64,000 nucleotides of DNA from positions 868,001-932,000 of the forward strand of contig VLTN01000003.1 in assembly GCA_008330645.1 (NCBI GenBank). Reading direction: 5' to 3'. A program made the translations under genes and the position numbers. This DNA comes from Cafeteria roenbergensis (taxonomy: Eukaryota; Sar; Bigyra; Bicosoecida; Cafeteriaceae). This document shows positions 40,201 to 47,600 of the stretch, one piece after another; the stretch's first letter is position 1, and the number at the start of each line of letters is the position of its first letter. A model generated the notes under the pieces. That model made no database searches. It was not told the origin of the DNA and worked only from the letters and a program-made list of their open reading frames with translations.

Positions 40201-42123
40201 GGGGCGAGCGTGTCGGCTCGCCGCGCTGCCGCCCGTGCCGACGACTTTCACGCTGACCGGCTCACGCGCCTGGTCTTCGCGGGCTGGCGCGGCCTTTGCT
40301 TCTCCCTCAGCGCGCGCGACGCGCTGCGGGCGGGCGGCAGGGACGTCGTTGCCGAGGGCGCGATGTTCCAGCAAGAGCCATACCACGTTGACGCCGGCCG
40401 TCGCGGCTGGGGCGGTGGTGCTGCCGGCGGCCCTTCCTCCGGCGGCGACCTTGGCGCGTCCATGTCGTCGCGCGGGACCGCGGTGCCTGCTGGCTCGTTT
40501 GCGCAGGGCGGCCAGCGGTGGGAACCTAGGGCAGCAGCGCTCGCTGGTGGCCTCGACTTGCACGGCAGCAGGAGTGGCAGCAGCGGCGGCGTCCCGGCAG
40601 ACCCTGCCGGTCCGTCATACGGGCACCCGTTCGAGCGGGGCCCCATCCCGTCGCGGGCAAGCCCGTACGCCTCTGCGGGGCCGCGGGCCCTGCACCCGCT
40701 GCCGCCGCCGCCGCCGCCGCCGCCGTCTTCTGACCAGCATCGCCCGGCGCTGGCTCAGCGCCGCGGCTACCCTCCCAGCTGGTACGCGCAACCCGATGGC
40801 GCGTTCTTGCCGTCGCCGCCCGTGGGCTCGACCCGCCCCGAGCAGCCGTGGCGGCAGGGAAGCGAATCGCTCGCCTCCTCCGCGCGCTTCGCCCCGGGCG
40901 GCGCCGGCGTCGGCCTCTCCGGCGCCGGCGAGCCCGCGTACGGCCACCAGGAGCACATTGACGAGCGCCACTGGCTGGCACCGGAAGCCACTGGCCTGGA
41001 GGGCTATCCGGCGTCCTCGCGCGCAGAATCGGTGTCTGGGCGGCGCCGCTACCACGACAGGGAGCGCAGGCCGTCGGCAGCCAGCGGCGGGTCGTGGGCG
41101 TCGCCCCCTGCAGCTGCGGCGCGAGGCCGGCTTGACGTGACGGAATACGTGCCGCAGCGAGCCGGCCGCGACCTCGACGAGTTTGCCCTGTCCGGTCGCT
41201 CCAACCCTGGCCGCAGCCCGGCCGGGGCCCGTCCCTACTTTGCTCGTCGGGCTGCGGCCATGCAGCAGGAGAGCTCGGGCGCAGGCCGCTCGGAGGCCCT
41301 GGCCCGTCGCCGCGCCGCCGAGGCCCGTCGCCGAATCGACCGCGCCCGCGCGAGCGTCTCCCCGCAGGGACCGCCGCTCGGCCCGGATGGCCTGGCGGCT
41401 GCTGGCGCTGTGGCTCGCCAGCGCTTCAGTGACGACTCCAGCTCGCCCGGCTCCTCCGGCGGAAGCCGCCACCGCAGCCACGCCAGTCCAGGCGCAAGCT
41501 CGGGGCGTCGCTCCCCCCTCGCAGCGCTCGGGAGCCTCGCGGACGGCAGGCGCCGCGGGCCCCGCCGGCAGGGAGCGCCCTCGCATGGCGGGAGCCCAGA
41601 GCACCTGCGGCAAGAGGCCCCTGCCCCGGCCAGCATGGCGTCCCCCGGATGGCTTGCGCCTGCGGCTCCTATGGGCAGCCCTGCTGACGCCGCGGCGCTC
41701 GCTGGCCTGGCCGAGGCGAGGCTGCGCCGCGGGCTGCCCGCGGGCAGAACGGGAGACCGGCGGCCAGCCGCCGCTGGGCCGCTGGGCCGGCTGGCTGCCG
41801 CCGCCGCTTCCCCTGCCGCCGGGCACACACCGCGCCGCTTGGCGGCGTCGCTGCTCGCCAACCCGGGCGAGGACATCGACCTGGACGCGCTGGGCCGGTC
41901 GCTGGGCATGAACATGTCCGGCGTTGCGTCCAGGGAGGGCCGCATCGCCGCTGTGGAGGCGTCCATGTCGCGGTCTGCGGCGGGGTCGGGCGAGCAGCCT
42001 GGCCGGCGTCAAGGTAGCGCAGCCGCGCGCGGCGGGCTCCGTGTCAGCGATCTGGGCCGCGATCGCGCTGGCCCGTCTGCATCCGCGCTCGCCGCCGGCG
42101 TGCGCAACATTCTGCGACAGTGA
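31288..42123 (+). CDS. Giant Sfi1-like centrin-binding repeat protein
   Basis: One uninterrupted frame of 3611 residues from the ATG at 31288 (the frame opens slightly earlier without an ATG). Residues about 1-115 form a small folded-looking domain (ELRLLGEIVRDAYKR, LLLLTVLRSYAAVLARHGLD, FFYKTILELSL) that I cannot name. A disordered stretch with a natural six-histidine run (near 32080) follows. From about residue 351 to 3000 a 33-residue unit recurs, about 80 times, with the form A..R.R......A...W, for example GALRAWREA, ALRRWRNAA, AFRTWKF; successive Trp measured at 34,700-34,900 are exactly 33 residues apart. This is the Sfi1 repeat, expected to form a continuous helix loaded with centrins. 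At about 1.8 A rise per repeat residue the helix could be very long. The last 600 residues are disordered, with a poly-Pro run (about 40700-40728). Confidence 0.85.
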   Translation: MDVAAEAAALAGAGEAAAPFSGSELRLLGEIVRDAYKRQGPRSPLSPSDPSASGRAAGPPGPGGELLLLTVLRSYAAVLARHGLDASQDTFFYKTILELSLRPETDWWHRLDAEAKRRSELMSGTPLLQDKARRGGRGSVASGPSAQPWLHSPAAPPGVHGPATRSRSASGAGSSADAAGASPHPARAPHAAAGLHATERLLLSHLEAASLRDTGTSMTPLPGDEAEGQAPESLAASVAAGRPPRPPAGSGPTRGVAASAPNSHHHHHHQDRHADPDAFTPGRAAGSAGHDWAADWQRSGTDPSSAAMSTPGASLQPPALPASRHDADDHADPRLTPSRGPSGAVSLSDPRNYPEIRVASRAFRAWRRAAARGREARLAAERLVQQRFDSYFQVQRARRTRAVFDAWADAAAENTLARRRVARALMFWQNRTVARAFEAWHGAAASRARPSLEAPAQVRTLLRWIAVSLPDKGERWMATRLKDVLGVGGDRDGAESGSEDSEAGGASSMAGPQPGRAASVLRGGGSIAASRAGSVRGGGGGRSLPVARGSGSASPWAALGLDPEAARRVEHLRCSVLRRIMPLPHRLPLLQQATAVLDSHTLVSVWAAWKRDAQRTAMARRHARRTALGRAFAHMRARTEVSRTIKERFAEAVGFADAGLKARMLRKWARATLLGRSDKELRSRLAKRTTARVLVSWHRAYVVRHAARISFGRMISLRFFRRWAVVAHEQHVLKRVTAAWTSRRAAAALRSWQAGMAAARERDAFLATKVATLRRRSVFRRWTTALEQQRKIRRCIVMLRWRTGARVFAAWKGETEGARRLRKLEATQEARRNKFAAVRALRAWKVAYARRVGGRRIMARWTMRTATQAMTSWKAFTAAQRAHKQGIALAVARMRNLRLASAFAGFAARVEEHRQARLAMQRALAFITQRSKASAFASWADFAADSKRAREAGERAVRRWRNASLLRALKRWRESAAQARHSRHLAARFLAVWNNAAAAACFRSWTAYTRQALEEKALILRCVKRIQSARSGAALRTWVAWARARAERRRRLRIVVARIRNSTLVTVWNAWRSDARESKNLRNRTAALAARFRNARAYASLLRWRDVAQSRSQARRAMFRAVSAFRNQRLSGGLRAWREATAERRGIRERARRLVARWRGARQLSALQQWVHWSRSRVHRREAARVVVRRMQQANVAAGLRRWVEFAERRRETRERMRGVVRRLRLAQAGMAIARWRAVCDERHRQREVLRSAAFRMLHIRTGMALRTWLDVVASRREARERLRSMARTLLHAKSAMALRTWRQTTRDRIANREQLRVVVRRMQAAGAVRALRRWRNAAHERIATKESLRRVVAAFRSGKVLRAIRRWRDATEEAAATRGRLMAVALRLRNARASRAVTHWRTIARGAAHQRSMVRVAVARFRMATAGRAFDTWRSNLSELKEQRLVLSRAAAFLRNRTAASAFRTWKFVVRDTVHQREVAHRVGARLLNWRAARGLSTWRQRVADKVARRNAARRVMVRWQNQRVVGAIATWRERATHRRHVREVVARCMRRLRMRTAASAFASWAATAKEGARRKELADRFVRRALNARLTAALVRWHERVQAIQHNRSIMAASVRRFTMHAQGRALRRWIEVLEERKEARRNARVALQWWTGSSLRRCFAALAQNRTHGLQLRLRMHAAVARFRNAAAARAFATWRCNAQEAKRRREGMARALARWQMITIAASFSRWTAHVEARRRARLIIHRMRVARQAAAWEQWRAATAQHREAEEAAQQRAARALAFWTNGHLARVFGAWRAHTEHRRSLLDRGNAVAAMRSRRLGSRAWRGWRIACHTEALHRAALLRRLLREWRAGARMEAKDRHDVAVFDARVEAAGAGAFPLVRAAGMRWANLEAGRAFSSLALFARMRRVRQIKNLMARHHHHRAVAASAWAGWKRFVLLRREARAARHYYYERLRDRTFRNWHRVAVGQRCERERFAVLEQSAALEALRRLRQRAFVAWAGHYVRTKVARAHAAERILRADSALMRDVLLAWSRAASDERRRRAGVEAILGRSQSANLALRFRFWRDRAREAKRHRVLANSFFATSARSRALSHWRMTTRVRRWTRDSAAKVKMLRAALSSKSVGRVFAEWREYARKRAAAERLRRTLLVRNLQPAVFRAWRAQAHRSRLSKSEAVAFAARLVMGSKRRCFEALREHAAEERRIRGAMETVVRRWQQRRLTAGIARWRERAQERAERRQLLMRAVVRMRRASAVRALTRWRQWSATRAERRNVAIGFLRRLRHAKAHAAILRWQAQAQSVALNRRALARAVQRMRQAKAVQSLVRWREWSSSRRARRVAATRVVQRFRNGCLAAGLSRWREEAAARKLARQRMARAVQRMLHSGAVRALRVWKERAAEAAGQRQAAMRVVLRMRHQQTGRALRRWLDVTKQRIAHRDAVRRAVAVWRQSLVARAFATLRSGCIAQQEEQARALRRQEAVEQLLKRALGNTLQSAFGSWKTGFEWRKRVKTSLGRIVAVMRGHTAAKTFYALRDHAKEQQAERRAHHFAARLLYGKAFARMREHARVRRLARRAAARIRSVRLWRGLSEWRRFRVAKRVARMIRGRDSDRAVMAFQQWRSNAHFAKRLRVCKLRAAQRLTNGTLTHAFLRWSAAVQVRKAIQALAGRSRGQILQERFTLWKRHADRSRTLRTAADLVRTSMGAMTTRSAWGRWRKAFIATRRGRAVVLSRALSALRGNALAERAERHRGAVAAAHVLRGQYHRAFLGWAAYASRARLYRLELRREQMVRLHIARRQERARERAISSTFAVWKLRVSLAVRCRGLARRCSIAGVGRRCFAALAANRRESLARKARALEAARRGDLATQRRALASWSRAVRVIRIQRDALGRGDRSLMKRVWARWAQAAHFDADARQKAEPVVRRLAALSSSRRKAELFARWKQHVAVSVAVRDAPHRAARRLLRRWHATAGASVSARRAAARADDFHADRLTRLVFAGWRGLCFSLSARDALRAGGRDVVAEGAMFQQEPYHVDAGRRGWGGGAAGGPSSGGDLGASMSSRGTAVPAGSFAQGGQRWEPRAAALAGGLDLHGSRSGSSGGVPADPAGPSYGHPFERGPIPSRASPYASAGPRALHPLPPPPPPPPSSDQHRPALAQRRGYPPSWYAQPDGAFLPSPPVGSTRPEQPWRQGSESLASSARFAPGGAGVGLSGAGEPAYGHQEHIDERHWLAPEATGLEGYPASSRAESVSGRRRYHDRERRPSAASGGSWASPPAAAARGRLDVTEYVPQRAGRDLDEFALSGRSNPGRSPAGARPYFARRAAAMQQESSGAGRSEALARRRAAEARRRIDRARASVSPQGPPLGPDGLAAAGAVARQRFSDDSSSPGSSGGSRHRSHASPGASSGRRSPLAALGSLADGRRRGPRRQGAPSHGGSPEHLRQEAPAPASMASPGWLAPAAPMGSPADAAALAGLAEARLRRGLPAGRTGDRRPAAAGPLGRLAAAAASPAAGHTPRRLAASLLANPGEDIDLDALGRSLGMNMSGVASREGRIAAVEASMSRSAAGSGEQPGRRQGSAAARGGLRVSDLGRDRAGPSASALAAGVRNILRQ
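32341..40290 (+). repeat. About 80 degenerate 99-bp coding repeats (Sfi1 type)
   Basis: The 33-residue Sfi1 unit recurs as a 99-bp period for about 7.9 kb. Two blocks look more self-similar than the rest, about 34,800-35,650 (RRMQ/VVRRM..ALRRW type) and 37,900-38,650 (AVQRMR..ALxxWR type), as if expanded by later tandem duplication. Confidence 0.75.
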
Positions 42124-42182
42124 ACGAATCTCAGCGACCCCATTGCCTCGCTTGCAACCAAACTCTCCCCAATGTGCTTCAC

Positions 42183-42206
42183 ACGGCTCGCGTCAGCGCG
42201 AGCCGT
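42183..42206. other. Perfect 10-bp hairpin with 4-nt loop
   Basis: ACGGCTCGCG, loop TCAG, CGCGAGCCGT: a fully paired inverted repeat 60 bases after the stop codon of the long Sfi1-like gene, followed by a pyrimidine-rich CCTTTTGCC. It could fold in the 3' UTR; its role is unknown. Confidence 0.7.
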
Positions 42207-42316
42207 CCTTTTGCCACTTCGTGCGTGAGGCCCTGCCTGTGATTTAGCTCTCCTGCTCGTGGCGGCTTCGCTGGCCTCGACTCTCGCGGCTGCACGGCCA
42301 AAGGCCCTCATAGGCT

Positions 42317-42368
42317 GTGCGTGCGTGTGTGCGTGAGTGTGCGCGCGCGCGCGCTCGCTCGCGCGCGA
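42317..42368. repeat. GTGC/GC dinucleotide-type microsatellite
   Basis: Alternating purine-pyrimidine sequence (GTGCGTGTGTGCGTGAG, then a run of GC and CTCG units) of about 50 bases. It is a low-complexity tract with Z-DNA potential between convergent genes. Confidence 0.75.
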
Positions 42369-42462
42369 ACGCAGTCAGGCATGAGCGCCCCGCCGCCTGC
42401 AACACAGGCACAGCGCAAACGCGCGGGTGGCACCGCTTCCGGCCCGCCCGAACTCCCGGGGC

Positions 42463-44270
42463 TCAGCCCTTGACAACCGCGACTGGCCGAAGTTTGACGG
42501 CCTTGTTGGAGATTCCCGCAGCGTGGCACGTGTCCACCACGGCGCTGACGTCCTTGTACGACTCGGGTGCCTCCTCCATGACCAGCTTGGGGGAGGCGAC
42601 GCGGATGGAGATGTTCTTGCGGCTGAGCGAGTCGAGGACCCCCTCGTAAGAGAGCACTCGCCGAGACTTGGCGCGCGACGCTGCGCGGCCGGCCCCGTGG
42701 CAGGTGGAGCCGAACGTCTCGGCCATGCCCTTGTCGGTGCCGGTGAGGACGTAGGAGCAGGTTCCCATGGAGCCGCCGATGAGGATGGGCTGGCCGATGA
42801 GCTGGTAGTCGACGGGAATGAGGGGGTGGTGGGGCCCGAAGGCGCGGGTCGCGCCCTTGCGGTGCACGAGGAGGCGGCGAGGGCGGCCGTCAACGAGGTG
42901 CTCCTCCACCTTGGCGATGTTGTGGCTGACGTCGTAGATGGTGGCCATGTCCAAGTCGTCGGGCGTGGACCCGAACTGCTTGGCAAAGGCCTGGCGGGCC
43001 AGGAAGGCCATGGACGCGCGATTGACGAAGGCGTAGTTGGCGGCCGCTGCCATGCTTGCCAGGTAGTCCCGGCCCTCGGGCGAGCCGATGCGGGCGCAAG
43101 CAAGCTGCCTGTCGTTGGTCGCAATGCCGTCGCGGGCCATGCTGCCCTCCATCGACGACAGGGCGTCCGTGGCCACCTGGTGGCCCAGGCCGCGCGACCC
43201 CGAGTGGATCATGACGCAGATCTGGCCCTCCGCCTCCAGCCCCATCCTCGAGGCGGCGGTCTTGTCGAAGATCTCGTCCACCACCTGGATCTCGGCGTAG
43301 TGGTTTCCGGCGCCCAGCGTTCCCAGCTGCGGGAGCCCGCGCTTCTTCGCGCGCTTGCTCACCTTGGCGGGGTCCGCCGAGAGGAGGCGGCCGTACTCCT
43401 CACAGTGCTCCTTGTCCTCCGCCCAGGCGTAGCCCTCTCTCACGGACCAGTCCAGCCCCATCTCCAGGGCGGCCTCGAGGCCCGCCTCCGTGGTGGGAAG
43501 GATGCCCTTGCTGCCCACTCCCACCGGGATGTGGTCGAAGAGCCTCTGCGCCAGCTCCTCCTGCACAGGCCTCACGTCGCTCTCGAACAGGTTCGTGCGC
43601 AGCAAGCGCACCCCGCAGTTGATGTCGAAGCCCACGCCGCCCGGCGACACGACGGCGGCGGGGTCGTCCATGTCAAACGCGGCCACGTTTCCGATGGCGA
43701 ACCCGTAGCCGGAGTGGATGTCGGGCATGCCGATGGAGGCGCCGACGATGCCGGGGAGCGCCGCCACGTTGGCCAGCTGCTTCACGGCCGGCAAAAAGCC
43801 GCCAAAGCCCTTGCTGGTGGTGTGCTGCTTGATCTCGTCGAACAGCAGGGAGCGCAGCGAGTGGTTGACGAAGAAGCGCCCGGGCACCTGCGTCGCAAGC
43901 GGGCTCGGAAGACGGCACACCACACGGTCGCGAGGCGGGGGCAGCGCAGTGCGCCGCCAGCCGCAGCCCCCGCGGCGCGCGCGGTCCATGGCGCTGACCC
44001 TGGTGCGGTCTTGTGCGAGGGTGCGGCGGCTTGGGGCGCGAGCTGGCCGCTCGCACAGGGCCACAATGGCGGCTGAAAAATCCGAGAGCTGGTTCCCAAG
44101 CGGCTCGCGTGCGCGGCGCCGGCACTCACTCGCATGTTGGGCACGAAGCCCTTGCGGATGTGATACTCGTGGTCCGACACCTGCGTGATGTACCCGAGCT
44201 CCTCCTCGTACGAGCGCCCGCGACCGGAGCCCGAGGACGCGCCTGACGACGCGGCCGCGGACGCAGCCAT
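42463..44270 (-). CDS. RTCB: RNA-splicing ligase RtcB homolog (2 exons)
   Basis: GTP/Mn-dependent RNA ligase that joins 2',3'-cyclic phosphate and 5'-OH ends in tRNA splicing and in unfolded-protein-response mRNA splicing. The model joins 44270-44130 and 43887-42463 (intron 242 nt, donor GTGAGT, acceptor gacgcag, phase 0) into 521 residues; human RTCB has 505. The join restores [15 protein letters not shown], equivalent to human GFVPNMQVEGVFYVN. Key motifs are present: [30 protein letters not shown] with the metal-binding Cys, [52 protein letters not shown] and STCHGAGRA with the His that takes GMP. The C-terminus ends [12 protein letters not shown] like the human protein. The extra length is an Ala/Ser/Gly N-terminal leader before [10 protein letters not shown]. 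It is divergent from the AP2-like giant gene. Confidence 0.95.
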
Positions 44271-44646
44271 TGGCGGTTCTCGAAGCGCGTGTCTCGCGGC
44301 GTGAGAAACCGACGGCCGGGGCCTCAGACAGCGCCCGATGTTCACTCGGCGAGCTCGGCCTCCCCGGCTGCGGCTGCGCAGGGCGCTGCTGTGCGCTGGC
44401 GCACGCGTCCGCACGCTTCAATCGAACTCCATATTTGCGACTATTTCAATATTTGGAGGAATCTGCGCCCCGTAGTTGGGGGCGGCGGCGAATCCGGAGA
44501 CTTGCAGCCCGAATTCAGCGGTTGCTTTGCCCGCAATCGACTCAAGGACAGCCAGTCACGCGGCGAGCACAGGCCGTGGCGAGGCCGGCTCCTGCACGCC
44601 CCGGCCGGCTCCCGTCGGATTCGACGAGCTTGTGGCCGCGTGGGAC
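44271..44646. promoter_or_regulatory. Divergent promoter region (RtcB / AP2-like giant)
   Basis: A 376-base interval between start codons. The giant's reading frame is open from about 44476 but has no ATG before 44647, so part may be 5' UTR. It contains a notably AT-rich island at 44429-44456, the most AT-rich short stretch noticed in any intergenic region here. Confidence 0.5.
44429..44456. promoter_or_regulatory. Pair of CArG-like boxes
   Basis: CCATATTTGC (44429-44438) and CAATATTTGG (44447-44456) each match the MADS/SRF consensus CC(A/T)6GG at nine of ten positions, spaced 18 bases centre to centre. In a genome this GC-rich an AT island with two such sites is notable; factor binding is inference. 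Confidence 0.35.
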
Positions 44647-47600
44647 ATGGCCACGCGCGTTCGCCCCCAACCGGGCTCGCCCGAGCGACTCGGCAGCGAC
44701 TCGAAAAGCGCCGCTGCCGCCGCCCGGACTCGCAGGCCCGCGGTGCCCCGGAGGGGCCCCGCCCCCCCGGCACGCGAATCTGGACGCAGCGCGGCGCACA
44801 CGCGCGCAGCCGGGACTGCGGTCGGTGAGGGAGCGCCGGCTGCCTCGAGCAGCGGTGCGGTTGCGACTGGAGCGTCGCCTTTGTCGCCCGGCGAGGCCTC
44901 GGGCTCTGGTGCTGGCGGCAAGCCAAGCGCACGGGGCGTTGCGCCGGTGTCGCTGCCCTTGACGCCGGGCCGTGAGGCGGGGTCTCCGCGGTCGAGCTCG
45001 AGCGGCTCCAGTGCGGGAGCGGTGTCGCCGGACAAGGCCGCGCTGGAGCAGGACCGCGCCAAGCCCCTTCCCCTGGCCGAGCGCGCCCCCGATGGCGTCA
45101 AGTACTGGCCGTGGCGAGACTCGTCCTCGAGCGGAAAGCAGCAGCGCAAGCCGCAGTGGCGAGGCGGGCTCGCAGCGAGGAGCGGCGTGTTTGGCTCGTC
45201 AGCGGACCTGCGCGCCGCCGAGCTGAGCCTGCGGGAGCGCGAGCTCGCCGAGGCAAGGCTTCGCGAGGCGCACGAGGTGGCCACGCGCGAGCAGATCCCA
45301 ATCGAGCGGCTCCTGCTGCAAACGCCTCGGTCCGGCTGGGGCCCGCTCGGTTCCTGGCAGGAGCTGGCCGGGCAAGCGCATGCGAGCGAAGCAGGGTGGG
45401 CCGTGGGTGACGGCAGCGGCGGCGCTAGCGCCGAGGCCAAGCCTCGCAGGCGGGGCGAGCGGGAGGCGGGCGAGCAGGGGCGCCGTAAGCGCCGCGAGCG
45501 CTCCGATGTAACGGCCGGGTCGCGCCTGGCACTGGAGCGCACCGACGCCGCGGCTGGCTCTGCTGCGTCGGCGACGGCAGCCGCGAGGCAGGTGGGACCG
45601 GCCGGTGGCGCGCAAGCGCTACCGCCGGGGGGCATGTCGCCGGGGGGCATGTCGCCGCCGCTGCCGGCCGGATCCTCGTCGACGTGCTCCACTCCCGTTG
45701 CTGAGGCTTCTGCTGCGTTTGGCGATGGCGCCTCGGCGGCTGCCGCCGCCGGGGCCGACACAGCAGTGCGAGAGCCCCGGCGCGGCGCGGGCGCGAGCCA
45801 TCGGGCCCTCAAACGAGGCCTCTCGCTGGACCCGGCGGCCTCCCCGCTTGGAGGCGGGGACGGGTCTGCAGACGCCGGGCGGTTCGGGTTCGAGGTCGCG
45901 CCCGCCCCGGCCGCGTCTAGCTTCGCCAGGCCGGACAGCGGCGGGGACGGTCCCTTTGAGCGCGCGAGCGCGTTTGACGAGGACAACAGCAGGCTCTCCT
46001 CCCCTGCAAGCGGCTCGTCTCGCAGCAGCGACGGACCGGTGACTGAGCTGACGGCGGCGGGGAACTTTGACCTAGCCGCGCCCGGTGCTGCCACTGCGGC
46101 TGAGGCTTCGCCTGAACGCCGGCGGGCCGGAGACCAACACGACGCCGGCGCCTCGCACGACCCCAGCCCTTGGGCGGAGTTCGACGCAACCAGCCCCCGC
46201 CAGCACAGCCCCTCCAACATCCCCGTTACGCCCTCCCGGCGCGGCCACGACGCGATCCCGCTCAGCCCCTCCTCCGGCCCCCACCGGCCGGCCACGGGCG
46301 CTGACCAGCGCTCCAAGCAGGCCAGCGACGCAGGCAGCCCGACTGCGGCGCTCAGCGCCCTGGCTGCCGCCGCGCTCGCAGGCCGGCGAGGCTCCACCGG
46401 CACGGCCGTGGGCAGGGGCCCGGCAGCGGACGGCGTGGCCAGCGCGCTGCGTGCCAAGGCGCGCGAGCGGCAGCAGCAGCGTAATGCCATGCGGGCGCAG
46501 TCCTTCAAGCGGGCGACTGCGGCGGGGGGCGACCTTGCAGGCGCGACCGACCCGGTCGCGCGCGGGGCGGCCGCCGGCATCGAGGGCAAGGGCGCAGACG
46601 CGAGCCGCCTGGTGTCGCAGGGGTCTGCCGGCAGCGAGCTGACAGGGACCGAGGACACCGGGTCCGACGGCGCCGCTGTCGACGCCGCGTCCTTGGCAGC
46701 AGACGTCGTCGCCGGGCAGGACCCCAGGGACGCCGGTTTCGTCGCGCCTCCCTCGGCGCGGGGCTACCTGGCCAGGCTGGTGCGGCGCCCCGCCGACGTG
46801 GCCCCGGACGGGAACCTCACGTTTCAGGCTCGGCGGCGGCGGGCCCGCTGGCTCCGCCGCGTGTCCGTCGGGCCAGGCCACATCCAGGCGCTGGTGGCGC
46901 TGCAGCGGTCTGCTGAGCGAGAGGCCAAGGACGCGGGCTTGCACACCGCGGTGAAGTACAAGCACAGGCACTTGCTCGGAGGGGCGGTGCGCAGCGCCCG
47001 GGCAGCCGCCGATGTCGCCACGGAGGAAGAGCTTCGGCGAGCGGGGAAGCGAGCGGCGAGGCGCCAGAGGGAGGTGGCGCGAGTCGTCGAGCGGCAAAAG
47101 GCCGCCGAGCTGGCGGCGGCCATGGCCCGCGGAGACTCGTCTGCGATGAGGGCCGTGACCCCGGCGGCAGAGCGTGCCAGGAGGGCGGAGGCGCGGGCCG
47201 TGGCGGCTGCCATGGCGGCGGCCGGCAAGGCGGAGCATGCGGCAGACGGGCTTGCAGGGCGCTCGGAGGAGCTGATGGACCGGGAGACCAGCTCGGCCGT
47301 CGGCTTTGACCTGGGAGACGTCGGTGGCCCAGGCGAGGGAGGATCCTCGATGTGGGGCGGCGCGGACAGCAGCGCGCCGGGAGGCGCCGGCGCCAGCTCC
47401 GGCGCAGGCGGCCGGCTGGGCACAGCTGGGGGACAGAGCGAGCCCGGGCTGGTGGGGGACCCCGCCGCCCCCTCCTCCGATTACCAGCTGCCCCCTGCGG
47501 CGCAGCCGGCGAAGAGCGTGCCGCTGAGGCGCGTCGTGCCGTACCAGGCGCAGGGGGACCTGTCTTGGTACGCCCTCGACAAGCTCCTGCTGCGGCGAAA

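Larger units (their letters stand above)
42124..42462. other. Convergent intergenic region
   Basis: These 339 bases lie between the long Sfi1-like gene and RtcB. They contain a perfect hairpin (42183-42206) and a GT/GC microsatellite (about 42317-42368), and no gene. Confidence 0.55.

Noticed and set aside
32341-40290. Regular 99-bp periodicity that might be read as a satellite or CRISPR-like array
   Set aside because: The period is explained by a coding repeat of 33 residues; units are diverged, there are no identical repeats or spacers.
44476-44646. N-terminal extension of the AP2-like giant from the open frame at 44476
   Set aside because: No ATG in this part; it would need a non-ATG start or an upstream exon, which I could not identify.
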